Shown one piece after another: positions 45,195 through 52,986 of a stretch of DNA of 64,000 bases. The stretch lies in assembly GCF_003387475.1 (NCBI RefSeq), contig NZ_QUNO01000002.1:124001-188000 (forward strand), read 5' to 3'. A program made the position numbers and the translations under genes. The notes beneath the pieces are model-generated. The model did no database searches and had not been told where the DNA came from. It saw nothing but the letters and a program-made list of their open reading frames with translations. Source of the stretch: Kutzneria buriramensis. GTDB taxonomy: Bacteria; Actinomycetota; Actinomycetes; Mycobacteriales; Pseudonocardiaceae. Positions within the stretch are counted from its first letter, which is position 1; each line of letters starts with the position of its first letter.

Positions 45195-47453
45195 ATGGCG
45201 CCGCGTGCCCCTGCTTTCGCGGACACCCTCGCCGACCGTCAGGTCGAGGTGGCCCTGTTGCGGGCGGTGCTGGCCGGGGCCGCCGAAGGCCGGTCCGCGG
45301 TGGTGGCCGTGGAGGGCCCGCCCGGCATCGGCCGCACGGCGTTGACCGCCTGCGCGGACGCTGTGGCGTCAGAGGCGGGCATTCGCGTCGTGCACGCCAC
45401 CGGGGCGTCCAGCGAGGTGGAGACGCCGCTCGGTGTGGTGGCGCAGCTGATGGCCCCCTTGCTGCCGGCCGACAGTCCACAGTGGACGGCATTGCGCAGC
45501 GGGGCCGGGCCGTCCGCGCTGGGCCAGCTGATCCGGGAGTTCCTGTCGGCCGCCCGGCAGCGGCCGCTGCTCGCGATCGTGGACGACGCGCAGTGGGTGG
45601 ACGCGGAGTCGTTGCGCTGGCTGCAAGGCGTGGCGCGCCGGATGACCGGCACGCGCCTGATCCTCTTGCTGACCTCACGTACCGGCAGCGATGTCGACGT
45701 CACCGCGACCCATCAGCTGCGCCTGGCGCCGCTGGAACCGGCTGCGGTGCGGGCGGTGCTGGACCGCGAATTCCCCGACGGCGTGGGGGAGGAGTTCGCC
45801 AGCATCGCCGCGGAGGGCACGCGGGGCAACCCGGCCGTGCTGCGGGCCGTGCTGGGAAGGCTGTCCGCGCAACGGGTTCTACCGGCCGACCGCTCGATTC
45901 CCCAGCTGCGGGAGGCGATCGCCGAGGCCGCCAGCGACATGGTGTCCCGCACCATCGACGGCCTGCCGGCCGAGCTCGTGCTGCTGCTGCGGGCCATCGC
46001 GATCTGCGCCGGCGTGCTGGACTTCGACCTGGTCTGCACGGTCGCCGGCCTCCAGTCCTGGTCCGCGCCACGGGCCCGGTCGGTGCTGCACAACGCCGGC
46101 CTGATCACCACCGGTGTCCGGCCGCGGCTGGCCGCCTGGGTGTCGCCGGACCGCCTGCTGGCCGGAATGCCGGTGGCGCAACGGGAATCGATGCACGCAC
46201 ACGCCGCCCGGCTCGGCCACCTCAGTGCCGCCGAGGACACCGGCGTGGCGACGATCCTGTTGGGCACCAAGGCGATCGGCGAGCCGTGGGTGGTGGACGT
46301 GCTGCGCCGCGCCGCCGCCTGGCACAACCTGGCCGGCGATGCCACTTCCGCCACGAGGCTGCTGTCCCGGGCCACCCGGGAGACCGCGGACCCGCTGGCC
46401 CACGCCAAGGTGCTGGTGGAGCTGGGCGAGATCGAGCTGCTGGAGAGCCCGGAGGCGGCCGACCGCCACCTCGGCCAGGTTGTTGTCGCCGACAGCGGTC
46501 CGGAGATCGGACCGCTGCGGGTGCGCGCCGCCGACCTGCTGTTCTGCCGCGGCGCCGGCATGCTGGTGCGGCGGCTGACCTCCGAGGCGTACCGCAGCCG
46601 CCGGGCCGACGGCGAGTCGGCGGACCGGCTGGTGGCGGTGCACTGGCTGGCCGAGGACGACGCCGCCATGCCGATCAGCCTCGACGGCCCGCCGGAACTG
46701 GCCGAGTGGCCGGAGGATCCGGTGCAGGCCGGCGTCGCCGCCTGGCACCTGGCCATGGCCGGGCGGGACATCGAGCGGTGCAAGACGCTGGCGCGCAAGG
46801 CGATCGCCATCGACGGGCCGGCCGGGGCGCGGACCTGCGCGGCCTGGGCGCTGGCCGTCGCCGACGAGCTCGACGAGGCCGCCGCCGCGCTGCGAGCACT
46901 GCTCGGCGACCTGCGGTTGCCCGCCGACCGGGTGCTCGCCGCGTATGCCTGGAGCTGCGCCTCGGATCTGGCCGCGCGCCGCTTCGACCTGGACGCCGCC
47001 GAACGCGCCCTGGCCACGTCGCTGGAGCTGCTGCCGCTGGAGCGCTGGCACCCGCGGGTGTCGCCGAGCCTGGTCGCCGCCCAGGTGCTGATGGCCCTCG
47101 GGCGTGGCGAATTCGATACGGCGCAACGGATCGCGCGCAGCCACCCGGCCCCGACGGGCCTTCCCGACGGCATGACCTGGCCGCACCTGCTGTACGCGCA
47201 CGGGCAGCTCCGGCTCGCCGCCGGCGATCACGAGCAGGCCGCCGGCATGATGCTCGAGTGCGGCCGTCAGCTCCAGGCCAAGCAGGCCGACAACCCGGCG
47301 CTGATCTCTTGGCGGGCGCCAGCGGTGATCGCGTTACGCGCGCTCGGGCGGTCCGAGCAGGCGGAGAATCTGTTGGCGGCCGAGCACCGGCTGGCCAAGA
47401 CGTGGGGCGCGCCCAGCGTGATCGCCCGCGTCGAGCAGCTGAGGAGGGACTGA
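45195..47453 (+). CDS. LAL-like ATPase without HTH and with altered Walker A
   Basis: The 752-residue protein is clearly related to its neighbours: an ATPase-like region at the N-terminus and a long TPR-like helical body. Two key parts are changed. Walker A reads GPPGIGRT (41-48), so the nucleotide-binding lysine is Arg47. The protein also ends after RVEQLRRD with no LuxR HTH. Walker B (LLAIVDDAQWVDAESLRWL) is preserved. It therefore probably cannot bind DNA by itself and may hydrolyse ATP poorly. A role as a partner or antagonist of the flanking LAL proteins is an inference. It starts 10 bases after regulator 1 and stops 5 bases before regulator 3. Confidence 0.75.
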   Translation: MAPRAPAFADTLADRQVEVALLRAVLAGAAEGRSAVVAVEGPPGIGRTALTACADAVASEAGIRVVHATGASSEVETPLGVVAQLMAPLLPADSPQWTALRSGAGPSALGQLIREFLSAARQRPLLAIVDDAQWVDAESLRWLQGVARRMTGTRLILLLTSRTGSDVDVTATHQLRLAPLEPAAVRAVLDREFPDGVGEEFASIAAEGTRGNPAVLRAVLGRLSAQRVLPADRSIPQLREAIAEAASDMVSRTIDGLPAELVLLLRAIAICAGVLDFDLVCTVAGLQSWSAPRARSVLHNAGLITTGVRPRLAAWVSPDRLLAGMPVAQRESMHAHAARLGHLSAAEDTGVATILLGTKAIGEPWVVDVLRRAAAWHNLAGDATSATRLLSRATRETADPLAHAKVLVELGEIELLESPEAADRHLGQVVVADSGPEIGPLRVRAADLLFCRGAGMLVRRLTSEAYRSRRADGESADRLVAVHWLAEDDAAMPISLDGPPELAEWPEDPVQAGVAAWHLAMAGRDIERCKTLARKAIAIDGPAGARTCAAWALAVADELDEAAAALRALLGDLRLPADRVLAAYAWSCASDLAARRFDLDAAERALATSLELLPLERWHPRVSPSLVAAQVLMALGRGEFDTAQRIARSHPAPTGLPDGMTWPHLLYAHGQLRLAAGDHEQAAGMMLECGRQLQAKQADNPALISWRAPAVIALRALGRSEQAENLLAAEHRLAKTWGAPSVIARVEQLRRD

Positions 47454-47458
47454 CCACC

Positions 47459-50278
47459 GTGCTGTGCGAACGGGAGACCGAGTTCGGGCTCGTCGCCGAG
47501 GCGTTGCAGGCGGCCGCCGACGGCCACGGCTCGCTGATGGTGATCACCGGTCCGCTCGGCATCGGAAAGACCGCGCTGCTCGGTGGCCTGCCCAGTCTCG
47601 CCGGCTTACAGGGCGCGCGGGTGCTGCGCGCCAACGGGGCCTTGCTGGAACAGGACTTCGCGTTCGGCCTGGTGCGCCAGCTGCTGGAGCCGGTGCTCGC
47701 CGCGGTGCCCGCGCGGCAGCGTGACGGGTGGCTGTCCGGCCCGGCCGAGCCGTCGCGGCTGGTGTTCGACGACTTCGCCGGCCCGGACGAGACCCAGGAG
47801 TGGGAGCACCTGCGCTGGGACGACGGCCGCCCCGACGGCGGCGTCCGGCACACCGTGCTGCACGGCCTGCTCATGCTGCTGACCGCGATGAGCATGGAAC
47901 GTCCGGTGCTGGTCGTGGTGGACGACCTCCAGTGGGCCGACCAGCCGTCGCTGCGCTGGCTGGGGTATCTGGCCAAGCGGCTGGGCGGAGTGCGCGCCAC
48001 CGTCGTCGTCACGGTTCGGGAGGGCGACCCGCTGTCCGAGCGGCCGCTGGTGCGGGCCGTCACCGACGGCGCCCGCCGCACCCTGCGGCCCGGGCCGCTG
48101 TCGCTGGCCAGCACCCGGCTGATGGTCGCCGAGGAGTTCGGCGAGCCCGGCGAGGAGGAGTTCGTCCAGGCCTGCCACGAGGTCTCCGACGGCAACCCGA
48201 TGTTCCTGATGTCGGTGCTGCTGGGCATGGCCGTCTCCGGCTACCGTCCGATCGCCGCCGACGCCCCGATCGCCCGCTCGCTGCTGCCCTCGCAGCTGCG
48301 CGAGCGGCTCACCTCGTGCCTGTCCAGCCAGCCGCAGGGCATCCAGTCGTTCGTGAAGTCCATGGCGGTGCTCGGCGAGCAGGCCGACGCGGAACTGCTG
48401 GGGCAGCTGTGCGAGCTGGATCCCATCGGCTGCACCGAGGCGGCCCGGGTGCTGGACCGGATGGGGCTGCTGGCCTGGACCCTGCCCGTGCCGAAGTTCC
48501 TGCACCTGGCCGTGCAGGACGCCGTGGAGCAGCTGATGCGCGCCGACGACGCGGAGCGGCTGCACCGGCGGGCGGCCGAGTTGCTGCACGCCGGCGGCTA
48601 TCCCGCCGAGCAGGTGGCGGCGCACCTGCTGGTGATCAGCGCCGACCAGGACGACTGGACTATTTCGGTACTCCGAGCGGCCGCCGACACCGCGTTGTCA
48701 CGCGGCGCTCCCGAGGTGGCCACTCGCTATTTGCGGCGCGCTTTGCTGGATTGTTCATCCGACGGACCCGACCGCGCCATGTTGCTCGTGGATCTGGCGA
48801 CCGCGGAATGCTGGTTCGATCCGGCGGCCGCCGTCAGACATATTTCGCAAGCCGTTCCCCTGCTCAGTTCCATGCGTGAACGGGCGATGGCCGTCGCGCG
48901 TATCGCGCCGCCTTTGCTGGGGGTCGCCTCCTCGCCCGTGCTGGACGTGATCGCGCAGGTCGCGGCCGAGCTCGGCGACCCCGACCAGCTCACCGGCACC
49001 GACCGCGAGCTGGCGCTGTCGCTGGAGGCGCGGCTGCGGTGCACCCAGTGGGACAACCCGGCGCGGCTGGCCATGGCCGTCGACAGGCTGCGTGAGCTGG
49101 GCGAACACCCGCCGCTGGAGACCCGCGGCGAGCGCGAGCTGGCCGCCGTCCTGCTGCACGCGGCGACCCTGAACACCGGCCTGTCGGCGGCCGAGGCGGC
49201 TCCGCTGGCCCGGCGCATCGTCGAGCACGAGCCGGCGGTGGCCAGCCACGCGCACGCCGCCGTGCCGCTGGTCGTCACCACGCTGCTGGCCGCCGACTGC
49301 GACGACGTCGCCGGACCGTGGCTGGAGCTGGCCCTGAGCCGGGCCAAGCGGCAGAACGCGATCGTGCCGCAGGCGATCATCACCACCCACCAGTCGGTGA
49401 TCCTCATGCGCGCCCGCCTGCGGTCGCAGGCCCGCGCCGCGGCCACCGAGGGCCTGGAGCTGGCCGACGCGGACTGGCTGCGCACGGTCGCGTCGCCGAC
49501 CAAGGCGCTGGCCATGGTGGCCATCGAGACCGACTCCGCGGAGCTGGCCGAGCGGCTGCTGGCCAAGTGCACCGAGCAGGGCGAGCTGCTGCCCAGCCTG
49601 TGGCCGTTGCACATGCTCCGGGCCTGGCTGGCCGCCCGTGAGGGGCGGCTCGGACCGGCCCTGAACCACCTGTACGACCTGGGCCGGCGCGCCGACCGCA
49701 ACGGCTGGCGCAACCCGGCGCTGGTGCCGTGGCGGAGCTGGGCCGCGGGCCTGCACCACCAGCTCGGTGAGCAGGCCGAGGCGGTCGAGCTCGTCCGCGC
49801 CGAGCACGAGCTGGCGCGGGAATGGGGCTCGGCCACGGCCGTGGGGCGGTCGCTGCGGGTGTGGGGCAGCATCACCGAGGGCCCCAAGGGCGTGCAGCTG
49901 CTCCGCGACGCCGTGGCGACCCTGGAGAACAGCTCGCACCTGCTCGAGTTGGCCCGGGCGCAGGCCGCCCTGGGCGACGTGGTGGGTGGCGCGGAGGGCG
50001 ACGTGTACGTGAGACACGCAGGGGCCGTCGCGTCCACCCCCTGGCTACCCGTACGGACCACTACACCCAGCCGTACGGGGGTCGCGCGGACCGATCTGAC
50101 CAAGACCGAGCGCAAGGTGGCGACGCTCGCCGCGGCCGGCCGCACCAACGGCGAAATAGCCGATGAGCTGGGAGTTTCCTCCCGTGCGGTGGAGAAGCAC
50201 CTGACCAACTCCTACCGCAAGCTGGCCGTCGCCGGCCGCGCCGGGCTGGTGGCGGCGATGCGCGCGGAGGCGGGCTGA
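47459..50278 (+). CDS. LAL-type LuxR regulator 3
   Basis: The 939-residue protein has Walker A GPLGIGKT (31-38), Walker B VLVVVDDLQWADQPS (about 152-166), a TPR-like helical body, and an intact C-terminal LuxR HTH (LTKTERKVATLAAAGRTNGEIADELGVSSRAVEKHLTNSYRKLAV). GTG 47459 has GAGGAGGGA about nine bases upstream, formed by the end of the previous gene. A much longer frame extends upstream but overlaps that gene and is not used. With regulator 1 and the HTH-less protein it forms one operon closed by a hairpin at 50294-50336. Confidence 0.85.
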   Translation: MLCERETEFGLVAEALQAAADGHGSLMVITGPLGIGKTALLGGLPSLAGLQGARVLRANGALLEQDFAFGLVRQLLEPVLAAVPARQRDGWLSGPAEPSRLVFDDFAGPDETQEWEHLRWDDGRPDGGVRHTVLHGLLMLLTAMSMERPVLVVVDDLQWADQPSLRWLGYLAKRLGGVRATVVVTVREGDPLSERPLVRAVTDGARRTLRPGPLSLASTRLMVAEEFGEPGEEEFVQACHEVSDGNPMFLMSVLLGMAVSGYRPIAADAPIARSLLPSQLRERLTSCLSSQPQGIQSFVKSMAVLGEQADAELLGQLCELDPIGCTEAARVLDRMGLLAWTLPVPKFLHLAVQDAVEQLMRADDAERLHRRAAELLHAGGYPAEQVAAHLLVISADQDDWTISVLRAAADTALSRGAPEVATRYLRRALLDCSSDGPDRAMLLVDLATAECWFDPAAAVRHISQAVPLLSSMRERAMAVARIAPPLLGVASSPVLDVIAQVAAELGDPDQLTGTDRELALSLEARLRCTQWDNPARLAMAVDRLRELGEHPPLETRGERELAAVLLHAATLNTGLSAAEAAPLARRIVEHEPAVASHAHAAVPLVVTTLLAADCDDVAGPWLELALSRAKRQNAIVPQAIITTHQSVILMRARLRSQARAAATEGLELADADWLRTVASPTKALAMVAIETDSAELAERLLAKCTEQGELLPSLWPLHMLRAWLAAREGRLGPALNHLYDLGRRADRNGWRNPALVPWRSWAAGLHHQLGEQAEAVELVRAEHELAREWGSATAVGRSLRVWGSITEGPKGVQLLRDAVATLENSSHLLELARAQAALGDVVGGAEGDVYVRHAGAVASTPWLPVRTTTPSRTGVARTDLTKTERKVATLAAAGRTNGEIADELGVSSRAVEKHLTNSYRKLAVAGRAGLVAAMRAEAG

Positions 50279-50293
50279 CATCGTTGTCAGACC

Positions 50294-50336
50294 GGGTGGC
50301 AGGGACCGAACCGCACCTACCGCACCCCTGCCACCC
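50294..50336. terminator. Hairpin after the LAL operon
   Basis: A perfect 11-bp inverted repeat (GGGTGGCAGGG at 50294-50304, complement at 50326-50336) with a 21-base loop lies 16 bases after the stop of the third LAL gene. Confidence 0.65.
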
Positions 50337-50486
50337 CACCGAACCAACAGAGTTCTCCGACCACAGTGTTAGTGCCCACTAGTCCCCACAACGTAGACGG
50401 GCACGACAAGGCCTTCATACGATCGTCTGGCAACTTCGAAACGAGTTATCCGCCTTGTCAACAACGCCAACGCACCGGGGGTCCTC

Positions 50487-51179
50487 GTGTCCGAGTCCTA
50501 CAGTCGGCCACTGAGCGTGGTCACCGAACTCGCCGACCGGCGAATGGTTGCCGACCAGTCCGACGACCTTTTCCGATCGCTTTTCGAGCGGTCCGGAGTT
50601 TGCATCGCCGCCCTCGATCCCGCGTATCGGGTGCTGGAGGCGAACGCCGATCTGTTCCACCTGCTCGACCGGTCCGCGCCGGAGGTGACCGGCCGCGAGT
50701 TCACCGATCTGCTGCACCCCGGCGTGCGCGCCGGCCTGCGCCGCCAGTTCGCCAAGCTGACCGAGGGCAAGCGCGGTCGCTTCACCGAGCACGTGGTGGC
50801 CATGCGTCCCGACGGCACCGTCGTCGCCGGCAACCTGACCGCGGTCGCGGTGCGCGCCAACAACCGGGTCGCCGCCACCATCCTGATCCTGATCACCCCG
50901 AGCAACCCGGCCAAGTCCGGCCGCGTCGTGGTCGACCAGAGCAAGGTCCTGACCGACGTGGACGCCCGCATCCTCGAGGGGGTCGCCGCCGGCGTCTCCA
51001 CCGTGCAGATGGCCTCGCAGCTCTACCTGAGCCGGCAGGGCGTCGAGTACCACGTGAGCGCGATGCTGCGGAAGCTCAAGGCCCCGAACCGGCCGGCCCT
51101 GGTGTCCAAGGCCTACGCGCTCGGCATCCTCAGCGTCGCCACCTGGCCGCCGCGCGTGCTGCCGGACTATGTGAAGTGA
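50487..51179 (+). CDS. PAS-LuxR regulator, PimM/NysRIV-like
   Basis: The 230-residue protein has an N-terminal PAS domain (about 28-140: FERSGVCIAALDPAYRVLEANADLFHLL and later GTVVAGNLTAVAV) and a C-terminal LuxR HTH. The HTH block VDARILEGVAAGVSTVQMAS followed by QLYLSRQGVEYHVSAMLRKL and NRPALVSKAYALGIL is very close to PimM, NysRIV and AmphRIV, the PAS-LuxR activators of polyene macrolide clusters. It would activate genes after sensing an unknown signal through PAS. The GTG start gives a slightly long N-terminus compared with that family. Its TGA overlaps the GTG of the next gene (GTGA). Confidence 0.85.
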   Translation: MSESYSRPLSVVTELADRRMVADQSDDLFRSLFERSGVCIAALDPAYRVLEANADLFHLLDRSAPEVTGREFTDLLHPGVRAGLRRQFAKLTEGKRGRFTEHVVAMRPDGTVVAGNLTAVAVRANNRVAATILILITPSNPAKSGRVVVDQSKVLTDVDARILEGVAAGVSTVQMASQLYLSRQGVEYHVSAMLRKLKAPNRPALVSKAYALGILSVATWPPRVLPDYVK

Positions 51180-51811
51180 TCATCCCTCGCGACCACGACC
51201 TGTTCGCGGCCGCGACGCGGGCGTTCGACCGGCTCGACCCGGTGATCGGCAGGTATCGCTCCGCCGGGCGGGCGCTGGACGTCCGGATCGCCAACAGCCT
51301 TCCCCGACGGCAGCAGGTGATCCGGATGCGTGACGAGCACTACCGTGACACGCTCACGGGGCTGGGCGTCCCGGTCTGGGACGGCCACGACGAGGACGCG
51401 GTGCAGCTGCTGTGCACCTCTGGGGACCGGGCGGTCGGCACGCTGAGGCTGTCCGGGGAAGACGACCTGCACGACGATTTCGGCGGCGTGCGGTCGGTTC
51501 TGGGGTCCGGGAGTTTCGCGGTCGTGGGACGGGCGCTGGTGGTGCCCGAGCTGCGGTCGTGCGGGGTGTTGCAGGCGGTGGTCCATGCGGCGTGCCGGTG
51601 GTGGCTGGCGCATGGACGGGGCGCTCGGCTGGTGGTGACCTGTCTGGCGGCGACGGTGCCGTCGGCGGTCGCCTTCGGCGGGCGGGTGCTCACCGAACCG
51701 CTCCTGTTGGGACCCAACCGCGTGCCGGTAGTCTTGGTGGAAGTGGACGCGCGGACAGCGGTGGACGACGGGTGCCGGTGGCTCGGCCGGCACGGATGGT
51801 CGGTGGCGTGA
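51176..51811 (+). CDS. GNAT-fold acyltransferase resembling FeeM/autoinducer synthases
   Basis: The 211-residue protein shows VIRMRDEHYRDTLTGLGVPVWD, then VQLLCTSGDRAVGTLRLS, then VVGRALVVPELRSCGVLQAVVH followed by a long helix and LVVTCL. This order (R-x-R-x3-Y/F helix, acidic loop, GTxRL strand, conserved V-P-x-x-R beta-turn) resembles N-acyl amino acid synthases (FeeM) and acyl-homoserine-lactone synthases of the GNAT superfamily. The usual glutamate before the R-x-x-V strand is glycine here, so activity or substrate may differ. It could make an N-acyl small molecule. It is overlap-coupled on both sides (GTGA), which ties it to the PAS-LuxR regulator and the P450. The family call is tentative. 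Confidence 0.45.
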   Translation: MIIPRDHDLFAAATRAFDRLDPVIGRYRSAGRALDVRIANSLPRRQQVIRMRDEHYRDTLTGLGVPVWDGHDEDAVQLLCTSGDRAVGTLRLSGEDDLHDDFGGVRSVLGSGSFAVVGRALVVPELRSCGVLQAVVHAACRWWLAHGRGARLVVTCLAATVPSAVAFGGRVLTEPLLLGPNRVPVVLVEVDARTAVDDGCRWLGRHGWSVA

Positions 51812-52854
51812 AACGGGTTCTGACGCCGACGGGTCACCCGGCCTGGCTGGCGACCAGCTACGCGGACGTGCGGCTGGTGCTGTCGGATCCCCGCTTCGGC
51901 AAGGCCCCGCTCGGCGGCGAGGTCACCCGGTCCGGGCGGTTGCTGCCGGGGCTGCTGTTCACGTCCGATCCACCGGAGCACACGGCGCTGCGGCGGGAGC
52001 TGCAAGCCGCGATGCGGCGGTGCCCGAGCCGGCTGCTGCGGGATCGCCTCGTGGTCGAGGCGGATTCGTTGCTGTCGGCTGTCGGGTCATCGGGTGACCT
52101 GGTGGGCGCGTACGCCGCGCCGCTGGCGATGTGGACGATGGCGACCTGGCTCGGGGTGCCGGCCGAGGATCGCGCGCGGTGCGCCGAGTGGTCGTCGATC
52201 GTGCTGTCGCTGAACCGGTTTCCGGCCGCGGTCGTGGAGGAGGCCCAGTTCTCGCTGATCGACTACTTCGCGCGGCTGGTGTCGCCGGGGCCGAATTTGT
52301 TGACAGCGTTGACCGATACCGCGGCGGCGCCGGCGCCACTGGCGGCGACGGTGATGGCCACCGGGTACGAGACGCTGGTCGCCGGCATCGCCAACGCGTC
52401 GCTGACACTGCTGACGGCCGGCCCCGGGTTCGGGTCCTGGCCGTCCACACAGACGGCGGAACGTCGGATGATCCACGAGCTGCTGCGGTTCGCGCCGCTG
52501 GGCGGGACGATGCGCTCCCGGTGCGCGCTGGAGGACGTGCCGGTGGGGAAAGTGGTGGTGGGCAAGGGAGAAGTCGTGCTGGCGGCGACCGGTCCGGCCA
52601 ACCGGGACCCCGCACGGTTCGCCGACGCCGACAGCTTCTGTCCCATGCGCGGCGACAACCGTCATGTCTCCTTCGGTGTCGGCGACCGCTTCTGCATCGG
52701 CTCCCAGTTGGCGATCATGCAGCTGACGGTCGCCTTGTCCCGCATAGCCTTCCGCTTCCCGGGCGTCCGCCTGGCCATCGACCCCGCGTCGGTGACGGTC
52801 GTCCCCGGCTCCGCCGAACCCCGCCCGGTGGAACTCCCCGTCCACTGGCGTTGA
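51808..52854 (+). CDS. Cytochrome P450, N-terminally short
   Basis: The 348-residue protein keeps the P450 core: HPAWLATSYADVRLVLSDPRF near the start, the I-helix oxygen-activation motif ATGYETLV, the K-helix ELLR, and the heme loop FGVGDRFCIG with the thiolate cysteine. It lacks about 35-45 residues found at the N-terminus of typical actinomycete P450s (usual length near 400), which normally cover the substrate channel. The GTG start overlaps the preceding TGA. It would hydroxylate or otherwise oxidise a small molecule, perhaps the product of the acyltransferase (inference). No ferredoxin gene is adjacent. Confidence 0.8.
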   Translation: MKRVLTPTGHPAWLATSYADVRLVLSDPRFGKAPLGGEVTRSGRLLPGLLFTSDPPEHTALRRELQAAMRRCPSRLLRDRLVVEADSLLSAVGSSGDLVGAYAAPLAMWTMATWLGVPAEDRARCAEWSSIVLSLNRFPAAVVEEAQFSLIDYFARLVSPGPNLLTALTDTAAAPAPLAATVMATGYETLVAGIANASLTLLTAGPGFGSWPSTQTAERRMIHELLRFAPLGGTMRSRCALEDVPVGKVVVGKGEVVLAATGPANRDPARFADADSFCPMRGDNRHVSFGVGDRFCIGSQLAIMQLTVALSRIAFRFPGVRLAIDPASVTVVPGSAEPRPVELPVHWR

Positions 52855-52986
52855 ACCCCCGCGAGTCGCGCTGAGCACCAGGCCGAATGTAGGTTTCAGG
52901 CAGAACTGCGACCCGCGGCGAGTTTCTGCCTGAAACCTACATTCGGTGTGTCTGGCTGTGCTTGATTTCCGGGCGAACTCGCGGGG
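52855..52986. repeat. Palindromic intergenic repeat, copy C
   Basis: It fills the space between the stop codons of the convergent P450 and methyltransferase genes exactly. The inner stem is a perfect 23-bp inverted repeat (52883-52905 with 52924-52946) with an 18-base loop, and the outer arms are CCCCCGCGAGTCGC and GCGAACTCGCGGGG. This is the simplest, most symmetric of the three copies and should act as a bidirectional terminator. Confidence 0.82.

Noticed and set aside
45482-47458. N-terminal extension of the third LAL regulator to 1598 residues
   Set aside because: The upstream part overlaps the middle LAL gene in another frame and is low-complexity Arg/Gly/Ala; the real Walker A domain starts after GTG 47459, which has a good ribosome site.
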